From the NCBI GenBank assembly GCA_949127695.1, contig CASBQH010000354.1, positions 1 through 10,063 on the forward strand: a stretch of 10,063 nucleotides of DNA. The letters run 5' to 3'. Both the position numbers and the translations under genes were made by a program. Under the pieces are notes generated by a model. That model worked only from the letters and a program-made list of their open reading frames with translations. It ran no database searches and was not told the origin of the DNA. The stretch is from Synechococcales cyanobacterium PMM_0073. GTDB lineage: Bacteria; Cyanobacteriota; Cyanobacteriia; Elainellales; Elainellaceae. This document shows positions 1 to 6,394 of the stretch, piece after piece (positions within the stretch are counted from its first letter, which is position 1; each line of letters starts with the position of its first letter).

Positions 1-94
1 CCGTAAACAGCATGGTGACGCTCGTCATGGACAGCGCCTGACAGAGCACGAGCCGCGCCACGTTCTGCTTTGCTGCTGTATGGGCAGGGTTCAT
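1..94 (-). CDS. MFS transporter, N-terminal fragment (runs off the window)
   Basis: Only the first 31 codons are present. They start at an ATG (94-92) and read MNPAHTAAKQNVARLVLCQA followed by LSMTSVTMLFT. A short basic, polar N-terminus leads into a hydrophobic helix with the 'ARLvLcQALsMts' pattern common at the first membrane segment of major facilitator superfamily transporters in cyanobacteria. A GAGG ribosome-binding site lies about 8 bases upstream on the minus strand. The gene is divergent from the GAF gene at 242, across a 147-bp region with repeats. The substrate cannot be judged from this fragment, and MFS membership is inferred from one partial helix, so another inner-membrane transporter is possible. 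Confidence 0.6.
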   Translation of the reverse strand, partial: MNPAHTAAKQNVARLVLCQALSMTSVTMLFT

Positions 95-241
95 GCTCAG
101 CCTCACGCTTGGGTAAATTACTCAATCATAGTAGGTCAAGATCTGGGTACTGCCTACCTGGCAGAGATCTGGCGCGATCTAGCAGAGATCTGGCAAAGAT
201 AGATAAATTCGTTGAGAATAATCAAAGTAAACGTGAGCTGA
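95..241. promoter_or_regulatory. Divergent promoter region between MFS and GAF genes
   Basis: This gap must hold the start signals of both divergent genes. On the minus strand TATGAT (125-130) resembles a -10 box, but no good -35 box sits 16-18 bp upstream of it. For the plus strand the AT-rich stretch 199-222 contains GATAAA and AATAAT, again without a clear -35. The central part carries the repeated AGATCTGG element listed separately. The promoter assignment is inference from base composition and position. Confidence 0.4.
139..194. repeat. Three direct copies of AGATCTGG in a divergent promoter
   Basis: AGATCTGG occurs at 139-146, 165-172 and 186-193. The last two lie in a longer repeat, CTRGCAGAGATCTGGC, at 158-173 and 179-194, with one mismatch in 16 bases and an exact 21-bp period, about two helical turns. 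A short inverted repeat, CTGCC/GGCAG (150-154 and 160-164), abuts the second copy. The spacing and location suggest binding sites for a regulator of the MFS gene, the GAF gene or both. No regulator is identified. Confidence 0.6.
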
Positions 242-805
242 ATGATTGGGATGAGGGATATACAAACTGACTTGCAGCTGCCTGCTATTCTCGAAAATCT
301 AATCACGGGTGAATTGAGCTTTGAGCAGAGCCTAGACGAACGGTTGACGGCGCTGATGCAGGCGCTCTGCTGGGTCTGGCGCTGCGAACGCTGTTTTTTA
401 TGCCTGCGCGACCCAGAAACTTCGCTGACTCGGATCACGCATTCGCACTGCAACCGACCCGATCGAGACAGCCTGCTTGAACCCAACTGGACGTTAGAAG
501 ACGAGGCAATTCTGAGCGATCCGCTGATGGTTTTAGCGTTTCAATCTCCAGAGGCTGTTTACATTGAAGATGTCGAAACTGCCGATCCGAGCTTGATCAA
601 TCTGGCCTATGAGCAGCAGGTGTTCAAAAGCCGCGCCTTAATTCATGCGCCAATCTACACTCAAGGGCGGCTCTACGGCATTCTAGAACCCTGCATGTTT
701 GACCAGCCTAAAACTTGGACAGAGCGAGATCGCTGGGTGACTGTACAGATGCAGATGCAGCTAGCGCCGCTGGTGCTGCAATATTTGGAGCACCAACGGC
801 GCTAG
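242..805 (+). CDS. GAF-domain protein
   Basis: This 187-residue protein appears to be a single GAF domain with a short N-terminal helix. Residues 23-60 give the first helix and strand (FEQSLDERLTALMQALCWVW, then CERCFLCLRD). Residues 130-180 match the GAF C-terminal half: 'ALIHAPIYTQGRLYGILEP', then the Trp-containing helix 'WTERDRWVTVQMQMQLAPLV'. GAF domains bind small ligands or mediate sensing. I see no Cys-His pair typical of bilin attachment, so chromophore binding is not supported. There is no fused kinase, cyclase or output domain, so it would have to act on a partner. A second ATG at 251 is an alternative start, and neither has a strong ribosome-binding site. Its 3' end forms a large hairpin. 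The specific function is unknown. Confidence 0.85.
   Translation: MIGMRDIQTDLQLPAILENLITGELSFEQSLDERLTALMQALCWVWRCERCFLCLRDPETSLTRITHSHCNRPDRDSLLEPNWTLEDEAILSDPLMVLAFQSPEAVYIEDVETADPSLINLAYEQQVFKSRALIHAPIYTQGRLYGILEPCMFDQPKTWTERDRWVTVQMQMQLAPLVLQYLEHQRR
761..805 (+). terminator. Terminator-like hairpin overlapping the GAF gene end
   Basis: CTAGCGCCGCTGGTGCT (761-777) pairs with AGCACCAACGGCGCTAG (789-805) at 16 of 17 positions, with an 11-base loop. The whole structure is inside the coding region, and the TAG stop is the last three bases of the 3' arm. The following bases (AATTTGG) are not a proper T-run, so termination efficiency is uncertain. It could equally protect the 3' end of the mRNA. 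Confidence 0.55.
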
Positions 806-881
806 AATTTGGCGTGAGATATTTAGCCAGATGCCATATGCTTTGAGTGAACGAACGCTGATTGCAAAACCGTAGGCCACC

Positions 882-1559
882 GTGAACCCTTTAACACAGC
901 TAGAACTCAACCTGAAGGCGGCAACTGGCGCAGCTATGGCCGATTTGATTGCAGCAGATCTGCGGGCACTCTGGGCAACGCTAGAGCCCATGCTGATCGC
1001 CCTCCCCGATGCCGAACAGCTGCGAATGGGCGGCATGGCCATTGCCGAGCTAGCCGAAATTTGCCAGCTGAAAGCCGAGCAGATGCTGAGCGATTGGGAG
1101 GAGCAGCATCATCAAACCGGGCCAGTCATGGCGGATGACTTGCTGGCGGGGCTGGTGCAGCGCACGATGTATTTAGAGCTGTCTGATTTGGTGCGTCAGC
1201 CCCAGCCGCGTCAGCGTTCCAAATCAGGCCGATCGTTAGTCGCTCCAGTCGAAAAGGCCGAACTGCTGGCGCTGCTGGCGGCAGAGCCAATGGCTGAGGA
1301 GCTAGAGGCTCACACCGCTGCGCTATCCGTAGCGCATCAGGAAAACCTGACGGGTTGGATCGGCGCAATTTCCGACTGGATGCAGAGATCATCAGCTCAG
1401 CTTGAGGCAGTTTCGCTGCCAGAATTGCAGCAGTCGCTGAATCTATCGCTCATTGAACTCTGGCTGGCCTTGCTGCTGGGTGGCTATCAGCTAGAGGGGC
1501 GCGGCGAATTTTATCAGACCGAGCAAATTTGGATCAAGGTGAGTCAACCCACAAGCTAA
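882..1559 (+). CDS. Conserved-looking hypothetical protein, helical
   Basis: I do not recognise this 225-residue protein. It starts at GTG, with AGG (874-876) five bases upstream, and has no in-frame ATG nearby upstream. It is acidic, Leu/Ala/Glu-rich and predicted mainly helical. An N-terminal helical bundle covers about 1-105. A basic, Ser/Gln-rich linker follows at about 106-118 (QPQPRQRSKSGRS). A C-terminal helical part (121-205) ends in a hydrophobic helix (SLIELWLALLLGGYQLEGRG), after which comes a short strand-like tail, FYQTEQIWIKV. No signal peptide, clear membrane protein pattern or catalytic motif is seen. The coding potential is convincing because the reading frame is long and its codon usage resembles that of its neighbours. 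It is 76 bp after the GAF gene, but a strong hairpin lies between, so co-transcription is uncertain. Confidence 0.8.
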   Translation: MNPLTQLELNLKAATGAAMADLIAADLRALWATLEPMLIALPDAEQLRMGGMAIAELAEICQLKAEQMLSDWEEQHHQTGPVMADDLLAGLVQRTMYLELSDLVRQPQPRQRSKSGRSLVAPVEKAELLALLAAEPMAEELEAHTAALSVAHQENLTGWIGAISDWMQRSSAQLEAVSLPELQQSLNLSLIELWLALLLGGYQLEGRGEFYQTEQIWIKVSQPTS

Positions 1560-1740
1560 GCAGCAAATTGAGGCCAGATCGAATCTAGATCATTGGGTTA
1601 ACGCGCCAATCTAAAATTCTGCGCTAAGATAAGGGCTGCGGCATTTGCCACCAGTCTTTGCGCTACTGCCCTGCAACTGTTTTTATCCGCCTAAGACTGA
1701 CGCCGCATCCGGCGAGGGCTGATGTTACCCCCGGAGTTTT
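1560..1740 (+). promoter_or_regulatory. Leader/promoter region of the RNA helicase gene
   Basis: These 181 bases contain no gene. TAAAAT (1612-1617) and TAAGAT (1625-1630) resemble -10 boxes, but neither has a good -35. If one is used, the helicase mRNA has a leader of roughly 100 bases. Within it CGCCG/CGGCG (1701-1705 and 1710-1714) forms a small tetraloop hairpin about 18 bases before the ribosome-binding site GGAG (1733-1736). Long structured leaders are known for cyanobacterial cold-inducible RNA helicases such as crhR; whether this one acts that way is inference. Confidence 0.35.
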
Positions 1741-3117
1741 ATGTCTTTTTCTCAACTCGGTCTATCCGACGCGCTGCTGCGCGCCGTCCAAGAACGCGGC
1801 TACAGTGAGCCGACACCCATTCAGCAGCAGGCAATTCCAATCGTGCTATCTGGCCAAGACCTGCTGGCCGGTGCCCAGACCGGCACAGGCAAAACGGCAG
1901 GCTTTACGCTGCCAATCCTGCATTTGCTCTCCAGCCAGCCACAATCTCAAGTCCAGCCTTCTCGTTCCGATCAGCCGAAGCGAGTCATTCGGCAGTCGAT
2001 CCGCGCTCTAATTTTAACGCCGACTCGCGAGCTGGCTGCCCAGGTTGAAGAGAGCGTGCAGACCTACGGCAAATATGTCAAGCTCAGCTCGATGACGCTG
2101 TTTGGCGGCGTGGCCATTCAGCCCCAGATCCGCAGGCTGCGCGGCGGCGTAGATATTTTGGTGGCGACTCCAGGCCGCCTGCTAGATCACGTTCAGCAGG
2201 GCACGGTTGACCTGTCGCAGATCGAAATTCTGGTGCTAGATGAAGCCGACCGAATGCTGGATATGGGCTTTATTCGCGATATTCGCCGGATTATTGCCCT
2301 CTTGCCGCCCTATCGGCAAAATCTGCTGTTTTCGGCTACCTTCTCAGAGCAAGTAAAAACGCTGGCCTCTGGCTTGCTGTATGAGCCGCAGATGATTGAA
2401 GTGGCGCGCCAAAACGCGACGGCAGATACAGTGGCGCAGAAAGTCTACCTGGTCGATCGCGAGCGCAAGCGGCATCTGCTGGCGCATTTGATCCAGACAG
2501 AGAACTGGTATCAGGTGCTGGTGTTCACGCGCACCAAGCATGGGGCTGATCGCTTAGTGAAGCAGCTGGCCGAATCCCGCATTCCGGCGCTGGCGATTCA
2601 CGGCAACAAGAGTCAGGCGGCGCGGACGCGGGCGCTGGCCAAATTTAAAGACGGCAGCCTGCAAGTGCTGGTGGCCACTGACATTGCGGCACGCGGCATT
2701 GACATTATTGAGCTGGCTCAGGTTGTCAACTTTGACCTGCCCAACGTCCCGGAAGACTATGTGCATCGGATTGGCCGCACTGGGCGAGCTGGATCAGCAG
2801 GCGAAGCGATTTCGCTGGTCTGCGTCGATGAATATAAGCTGCTGAGCGATATTGAAAAGCTGATTAAGCAGAAGCCACCCAGAGAAACAGTGGCCGGATT
2901 TGAGGTTGATCCGCAGATTAAAGCTGAGCCGATTCAGATGGGGCGAGGCGGTCAGCAGGGTCGAGGTCAGCGCGCTCGGCCATCCGGCCAGAAGCCAGAT
3001 CGCAGTCGCGCTGAGCGCAGCCGCCCTACTCAGTCAGGTCAGTCGAAGCCCGCCCGTACTGCTCAATCTGCCGAGGGCGAGCATTCTGCGCCCCGACGCG
3101 CCGCTCGTCGCCCTTAG
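1741..3117 (+). CDS. rhlE: DEAD-box ATP-dependent RNA helicase, RhlE type
   Basis: This 458-residue cytoplasmic enzyme unwinds short RNA duplexes using ATP, typically in ribosome assembly, mRNA turnover or cold adaptation. All superfamily 2 motifs are intact: Q motif (F3 and TPIQ 25-28), motif I AQTGTGKT (45-52), Ia PTRELA (94-99), Ib TPGR (143-146), II DEAD (167-170), III SAT (198-200), IV VFTRT (261-265), [10 protein letters not shown] (313-321) and [10 protein letters not shown] (342-349). A Gln/Ser-rich insert at about 64-86 separates motifs I and Ia. After the core (to about 385) comes a basic, Arg/Gly/Ser-rich disordered tail (400-458), likely for RNA binding. The overall form is RhlE-like; cyanobacterial names of the crh series are alternatives. 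The start ATG has GGAG four bases upstream. The gene lies alone on its strand segment, with a long leader. Confidence 0.95.
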   Translation: MSFSQLGLSDALLRAVQERGYSEPTPIQQQAIPIVLSGQDLLAGAQTGTGKTAGFTLPILHLLSSQPQSQVQPSRSDQPKRVIRQSIRALILTPTRELAAQVEESVQTYGKYVKLSSMTLFGGVAIQPQIRRLRGGVDILVATPGRLLDHVQQGTVDLSQIEILVLDEADRMLDMGFIRDIRRIIALLPPYRQNLLFSATFSEQVKTLASGLLYEPQMIEVARQNATADTVAQKVYLVDRERKRHLLAHLIQTENWYQVLVFTRTKHGADRLVKQLAESRIPALAIHGNKSQAARTRALAKFKDGSLQVLVATDIAARGIDIIELAQVVNFDLPNVPEDYVHRIGRTGRAGSAGEAISLVCVDEYKLLSDIEKLIKQKPPRETVAGFEVDPQIKAEPIQMGRGGQQGRGQRARPSGQKPDRSRAERSRPTQSGQSKPARTAQSAEGEHSAPRRAARRP

Positions 3118-3248
3118 CGCCAGCTTGAGGCCAGCTGCGGCTACCTGAATCAAACCCTGCGGTAATCCAACGCCGCTGTTGCAAACGGGCTGCGAAGGCG
3201 CTGCATCGTTTATGATAATGGCAATTGATCTAGCGTGAGCCAACCGCC

Positions 3249-3686
3249 ATGCCAGCAAGGCTACAGATTCAGCCCAAAGACTGCTCCCCGCTGGGGCTGC
3301 TGATTTTGAGCTATCTAGAAAAGCAGCATCTCAGCATGAACCGGCTGGCTGAAATGGCCGATATTCCGCAGCCAAGACTGCGCGGAGCCTGCTTTAAGGG
3401 CACTTGCCCCACGCCCGAAACGCTGAGGAAGCTGTCGCGGGTGATTGGGATGCACCACCTAGAGTTGTACACTCTGGCCTACGAAGGCAGAATAGCCAAG
3501 CAGCCCGAAGAAGGCAACCTAGATGGCCTGATTCGAGAGCTATTTGAAACCGCTCGAACCCTGGAGCGCCCTGCCGAGAAGCCCTCTCCAGCTCAGGTTG
3601 AGCAGGCATTGCTAGCGCTGGGCTTTACGCATCCGCTGGTTGAATCTAAGCTGGAGCCCAAAATCAAAGCCCTGCGTGGACTTTAA
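3249..3686 (+). CDS. Small helix-turn-helix (XRE/Cro-like) protein
   Basis: This 145-residue protein has an N-terminal region (about 14-78) that fits a lambda-repressor-like helix-turn-helix: 'LGLLILSYLEKQHLSMNRLA' for helices 1-2, 'EMADIPQPRLRGACFKGTCP' around the recognition helix, then 'TPETLRKLSRVIGMHHLELY'. That pattern, including 'TPETLRKLSRVIG', is typical of XRE proteins. The C-terminal part (87-145) is helical and charged and carries no recognised domain. It is probably a DNA-binding regulator; its target is unknown. The start ATG has only a weak GTGAG upstream, so the start is less certain. TATGATAAT at 3211-3219 could be its -10 region, but no -35 box is evident. The stop codon lies in the loop of a shared terminator hairpin with convergent cpcG. 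Confidence 0.8.
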   Translation: MPARLQIQPKDCSPLGLLILSYLEKQHLSMNRLAEMADIPQPRLRGACFKGTCPTPETLRKLSRVIGMHHLELYTLAYEGRIAKQPEEGNLDGLIRELFETARTLERPAEKPSPAQVEQALLALGFTHPLVESKLEPKIKALRGL

Positions 3687-3700
3687 TCACGCAGGGCTTT
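3666..3700. terminator. Bidirectional terminator between the HTH gene and cpcG
   Basis: AAAGCCCTGCGTG (3666-3678) and CACGCAGGGCTTT (3688-3700) form a perfect 13-bp stem with a 9-base loop between two convergent genes. The TAA stop of the HTH gene (3684-3686) lies in the loop, so the 5' arm also encodes its last residues. On the minus strand the stem is followed by GATTTT, a fair T-tract for terminating cpcG. On the plus strand the T-tract is only the TTT that ends the stem. Confidence 0.8.
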
Positions 3701-3717
3701 GGGGGTTTAGGCAGAGC

Positions 3718-4467
3718 CTACTTTCTGTAAGGTACCTTGGCCAGATAGTCGCCCGGTGGGATGGTGTTTTTGGGCGAGTTTGCCTTCGGATCAATTGAGC
3801 GCGCCATGGAGAGGTAGTTTCTGGGGTCGCCTGCCTGCACCTGCTGCTCCTGCGGCTTAAAGCTGCGCGTAGCGTTTTGCCAGACGATTTGGGGGAAGCC
3901 CAGCTTGCGCCGATGGTATTCGTCGTAGCGGGGAGACTTGAGGTTAAACGGCAGTTCGCCCGTTGAGCGACCGGGCAGCGAGCGACGGCGCTGGAACGGC
4001 ACAATCGAGTCGCCAAAGTTTTCTAGATACTCAGCTGAATCAAGCAGCTGATCGATAAAGCCCTTGGTTCCTTTAGTGGCGACGACAATTGACCAGGCAA
4101 TTTTTTCCTGCTGGCTGTAAACATCGCGACCCAGCACCCGCTGGACGGTCTGCTCCACGAACCGGTAGTTGCTGTTGAGGTCGTAGAAACTGCGCTTGTA
4201 GGTATCTGAGAGCACCAGCCCTCGGATGAAGTCGCGTGTGGTGATTTGGCCGGAGCGCAGCTGCGACTCTAGAAACGGCTCGCGATCTGCGGCGAACGCA
4301 TGGAAAAAGATCTGGCGATAGGCCGCTTCAATCAGCGTATCGAGTTCAGAGGGTGAGAGCAGATTATCGGTGGAAAAAATCCGAGGCTGATCATCAGTCG
4401 GGACATCAAAGCCCTTGACGCGGACATTTTGAGAAGCCGGGGCATAGGATAATAAAGGAATAGCCAC
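3718..4467 (-). CDS. cpcG: Phycobilisome rod-core linker polypeptide, CpcG type
   Basis: This 249-residue linker joins phycocyanin rods to the allophycocyanin core on the thylakoid surface. The N-terminus '[20 protein letters not shown]' and '[19 protein letters not shown]' are signature CpcG sequences. The PBS linker domain covers about 20-155, including '[20 protein letters not shown]', '[20 protein letters not shown]', '[18 protein letters not shown]' and the 'AEYLENFGD' end. The C-terminal 90 residues are polar, basic and Pro-rich, ending VPYRK, the part that contacts the core. There is no C-terminal hydrophobic helix, so this is CpcG1-type and not the photosystem-I-linked CpcL form. The start is GTG, with AGGGAG eleven bases upstream, a slightly long gap. 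It lies apart from any cpcBA operon but in the same orientation as the lyase gene upstream. A 111-bp AT-rich gap before it could hold its own promoter. Confidence 0.95.
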   Translation of the reverse strand: MAIPLLSYAPASQNVRVKGFDVPTDDQPRIFSTDNLLSPSELDTLIEAAYRQIFFHAFAADREPFLESQLRSGQITTRDFIRGLVLSDTYKRSFYDLNSNYRFVEQTVQRVLGRDVYSQQEKIAWSIVVATKGTKGFIDQLLDSAEYLENFGDSIVPFQRRRSLPGRSTGELPFNLKSPRYDEYHRRKLGFPQIVWQNATRSFKPQEQQVQAGDPRNYLSMARSIDPKANSPKNTIPPGDYLAKVPYRK

Positions 4468-4578
4468 GATGGAGTTCGCTCCCTAAGCGCAAAGAAATAA
4501 AATATGGAAATTACCGAAGATCATAAAGTGCGATGCGGCATCATTCGCTAGAGTCTAATAAAACGTTACAGAACTACA

Positions 4579-5127
4579 TCAATTGGCTGCTGTATCGCCT
4601 AGCCAGAAGGCCATTCTATCAGAGCGGCGGGGATAGTCTGGCAGTGCGTTCCAGCCATGAGTCGAGCGGTTGAGCGGCAGATGCAGCGCCGAGCAAAGCT
4701 GAGTCAGCCAGTCCTGAAACTCTGTCCCATGTCCCGGCCTCGCCGCGAGGGCATGAGCATATTCATGTGCCAACAGCGACGGCCAGTGCGATGACTCCAG
4801 CACGCCCAAATCCAGCAGAATCAGCGCCTCTGCCTGTGGCGCTAACTGCAATGGCCAGCAGCAGAGGCCATCCAGGTTAAACTCAGCCGCCAGCGGAGCC
4901 GCACAGAGTCGCACCGACGGATGCTGAACCTGCGGCAACACCTGCTGACAGCGCCACAGCAGCTCCGCCAAGCGGCCATTTAGCGCATCAAGCTGCTGCC
5001 CAATCCAGATGCAGGCTAAATGACGCTGTGGCCTGAGCATTAGGTCAATCAAATCTGGCTCTGGCAGCAATATCCGCAGCTCGTACAGATAGTCCAGCCC
5101 GCGCCCAAATGCCGCCGCATCCTCCAT
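4579..5127 (-). CDS. Putative zinc metallopeptidase-like protein (HEXXH)
   Basis: This protein of about 182 residues is not one I can name. Counted from the ATG at 5127, it has HEYAH (121-125) followed by 'ALAARPGHGTEF' (126-137). HEXXH followed by GHG-x-x-F is the arrangement seen in SprT-like and related minimal zincins, where a later His (here in GHG) is the third zinc ligand. The N-terminal half is helical (about 1-75), then come a strand-rich 'FNLDGLCCWPLQL' and 'ALILLDLGVL' before the active helix. There is no signal peptide, so it is cytoplasmic. Its C-terminus has a Trp- and Arg-rich end (PDYPRRSDRMAFWLGDTAAN). I chose ATG 5127 because GAGG lies six bases upstream; TTG 5139 and ATG 5133 are alternatives. 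It starts 17 bp after the lyase stop, so the two are probably co-transcribed. Peptidase activity is inferred from the motif only. Confidence 0.7.
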   Translation of the reverse strand: MEDAAAFGRGLDYLYELRILLPEPDLIDLMLRPQRHLACIWIGQQLDALNGRLAELLWRCQQVLPQVQHPSVRLCAAPLAAEFNLDGLCCWPLQLAPQAEALILLDLGVLESSHWPSLLAHEYAHALAARPGHGTEFQDWLTQLCSALHLPLNRSTHGWNALPDYPRRSDRMAFWLGDTAAN

Positions 5128-5144
5128 CTGCATCCTCAAACAGG

Positions 5145-5741
5145 CTACCAGCCTAAGAGCGAAGCGTATTCTACATCTGATTCTGCTGTCGCGACCGGCG
5201 CATCAACCCGAAACTCGGTGCAAAAGGTGGCCGTACTAAAGCCGCCAAACCGCTTGACGGTGCTGGTTCGCATCCGCAGATTGGCATCCGGAAACGAGAA
5301 GCGCTCTAGCGAACTCATGGTTTCGTACTCAGTTGTCAGAATGAGGCCATCTTGATCATCCATCGAAAACTCGCCCATCACCGGCACAATTTCCGCATAG
5401 CCCCGCTCGCGCAGCATCTTGCCAGAGCGGGCGTCGGCTGAGTCGGGCACCAGCGCAAACACCGTCGAACCCGCGTGGTTTTCGTCTTCTTGCCGATCCC
5501 AGGCCATGGAGCCGTTCCAGCGCACATCTGCCCCGCCAATCGCCAAAGCCGCATCCACCTCGTGCATCTGGCAGATCATCTCTAATTTAGGATCACTGGC
5601 GGTCAGCGTCTCTACGGTAATCTGCGACTCGCCCCGCTCGGTGCGCCGAAACGCCAAATGATGGGTTGTCCGCAGCGAACGCCAGTCGCCCGCACTCTGT
5701 TCAAAAAACTGCATTGCATTCATTGTCTGTGTCTGTCCCAT
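5145..5741 (-). CDS. cpcS: Phycobiliprotein bilin lyase, CpcS/CpeS family
   Basis: This 198-residue lipocalin-fold enzyme attaches phycobilin chromophore to a conserved Cys, usually Cys-84 of beta or alpha phycobiliprotein subunits. Family features are clear: 'MQFFEQSAGDWRSLRTTHHL' (10-29), 'FRRTERGESQI' (31-41), 'CQMHEVDAALAIGG' (57-70), 'WNGSMAWDRQEDENHAGSTV' (75-94), 'RERGYAEIVP' (111-120) and 'STVKRFGGFSTATFCTEFRV' (160-179). Length and motif order match the CpcS/CpeS group, and the 'RTTHHLAFRR' form is typical of the cyanobacterial CpcS-III/CpeS1 type, which acts broadly. The start at 5741 has AAGG five bases upstream. Residues 7 (5723) and 10 are alternative ATGs, and many homologues begin near the first of these. 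It opens a unit with the HEXXH gene and is divergent from nblA. Confidence 0.93.
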   Translation of the reverse strand: MGQTQTMNAMQFFEQSAGDWRSLRTTHHLAFRRTERGESQITVETLTASDPKLEMICQMHEVDAALAIGGADVRWNGSMAWDRQEDENHAGSTVFALVPDSADARSGKMLRERGYAEIVPVMGEFSMDDQDGLILTTEYETMSSLERFSFPDANLRMRTSTVKRFGGFSTATFCTEFRVDAPVATAESDVEYASLLGW

Positions 5742-5980
5742 GCCTGCCTTATACCTGCCTCATGTCTGCTCTCAAGCTGCAAAACCATCCCTGAGAATGA
5801 TGATAACCAACTGAGACCGAGTTTAACTAATGTATAGATTCTAAGTTTTGTTTGGTAGAGCAAGCAGTTTGTCAAGCCTGTGTTATATTAGTTAATAATT
5901 AAGTAACGCAAGGTAAAGTTCAGGTTCAGGCAGTTATCTAGTGCAAGTTGTCTAGGTTAGTAGCGTACAGGAGTTAAACA
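5742..5980. promoter_or_regulatory. Divergent regulatory region between cpcS and nblA
   Basis: This 239-bp region, more AT-rich than its surroundings, must drive the lyase unit leftward and nblA rightward. For nblA, TTGTCA (5869-5874) and AATAAT (5894-5899) give a possible -35/-10 pair with a wide 19-bp spacer, implying a leader of about 75 bases. The same TTGTCAA reads TTGACAA on the minus strand, but no good -10 follows for the lyase. A palindromic GTTA-N9-TAAC (5891-5907) overlaps the nblA -10. nblA ribosome-binding site is AGGAG at 5969-5973. nblA genes are strongly starvation-induced in known cyanobacteria; the responsible factor's site is not identified here. Confidence 0.5.
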
Positions 5981-6148
5981 ATGGACATCCCTTTAGAACT
6001 CAGCATGGAGCAGCAGTTTAGCCTACGCGCCTATCAAGATCAGGTGAAAGGGCTAGACCAGGCGCAGGCGCAAGAAATGCTGCTAGAAGTGATGCGGCAG
6101 ATGATGTTAAAAGAGAACGTAATTAAGCATTTGCTGAAGCAGCGCTAA
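5981..6148 (+). CDS. nblA: Phycobilisome degradation protein NblA
   Basis: This 55-residue gene encodes NblA, the small helical adaptor that binds phycobiliprotein subunits in the antenna and presents them to the ClpC protease during nitrogen or sulfur starvation, causing bleaching. The sequence shows the NblA pattern throughout: 'LELSMEQQFSLRAYQDQV' near the N-terminus, 'QAQEMLLEVMRQMMLKEN' in the central helix and 'VIKHLLKQR' at the end. This matches the family layout LS-x-EQQF, QV, then a helix with R/EQ-M and a basic C-terminus. NblA proteins are usually around 55-65 residues. The start ATG has AGGAG seven bases upstream. It is divergent from the bilin lyase, so phycobilisome maturation and breakdown genes share one intergenic region. 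A strong hairpin follows 27 bp after the stop. Confidence 0.93.
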   Translation: MDIPLELSMEQQFSLRAYQDQVKGLDQAQAQEMLLEVMRQMMLKENVIKHLLKQR

Positions 6149-6174
6149 ATGTAACCTGGTAATTGTGACAGATC

Positions 6175-6217
6175 AGCCCGCAGCCTGCCGACTCAGATTG
6201 GCAGGCTGCGTTGGGCT
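6175..6217 (+). terminator. Hairpin after nblA, probable terminator
   Basis: GCAGCCTGCC (6180-6189) and GGCAGGCTGC (6200-6209) form a perfect 10-bp stem around a 10-base loop. The outer arms AGCCC (6175-6179) and GGGCT (6213-6217) extend it after a 3-base bulge. The position, 27 bp after the nblA stop, fits transcription termination or 3'-end protection. No T-run follows (TAAAGAG), so it may be a stability element and not a complete intrinsic terminator. Confidence 0.6.
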
Positions 6218-6233
6218 TAAAGAGCCATTCAAA

Positions 6234-6285
6234 CGCTGGCCAAGCTCAACTATCTGCCCGGTACTGCTGTCTGAGTTGGCCAGCG
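6234..6285 (+). other. Second large hairpin between nblA and the GNAT gene
   Basis: CGCTGGCCAA (6234-6243) pairs perfectly with TTGGCCAGCG (6276-6285), and the stem continues with CTCA/TGAG after one bulged G, giving 14 bp around a 23-base loop. It sits mid-gap, 16 bases beyond the first hairpin, and lacks a T-run. It may be a second 3' structure of the nblA mRNA, a leader structure of the acetyltransferase mRNA or part of a small RNA. The rest of the 246-bp gap (6149-6394) shows no convincing gene or promoter. Confidence 0.45.
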
Positions 6286-6394
6286 ATGCTAAAGTTATCC
6301 TTACCTACAGGCAAGTGCGGCGAGCGCGCTGTTATGGCTGGAGCTGGTGGGCAAATATCAGGGGGGAGCAAGGCCGCAGGCGTGAAGGCTGGAC

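Noticed and set aside
154..486. 110-codon minus-strand frame over the GAF gene start
   Set aside because: It overlaps the divergent promoter and the GAF gene, and its Ser/Arg-rich product is not protein-like.
242..805. Bilin-binding (cyanobacteriochrome) GAF domain
   Set aside because: The Cys at residue 70 is in HSHCNRPD, not in the usual Cys-His chromophore helix, and no Asp-motif or output domain is visible.
3718..4467. CpcL (CpcG2), the photosystem-I-linked linker
   Set aside because: The C-terminus is polar and ends VPYRK, with no hydrophobic membrane helix.
5903..5916. NtcA-like site GTA-N8-TAA upstream of nblA
   Set aside because: It differs from GTA-N8-TAC in the second half-site, and no TAN3T -10 box lies about 22 bp downstream, so direct NtcA control is not supported.
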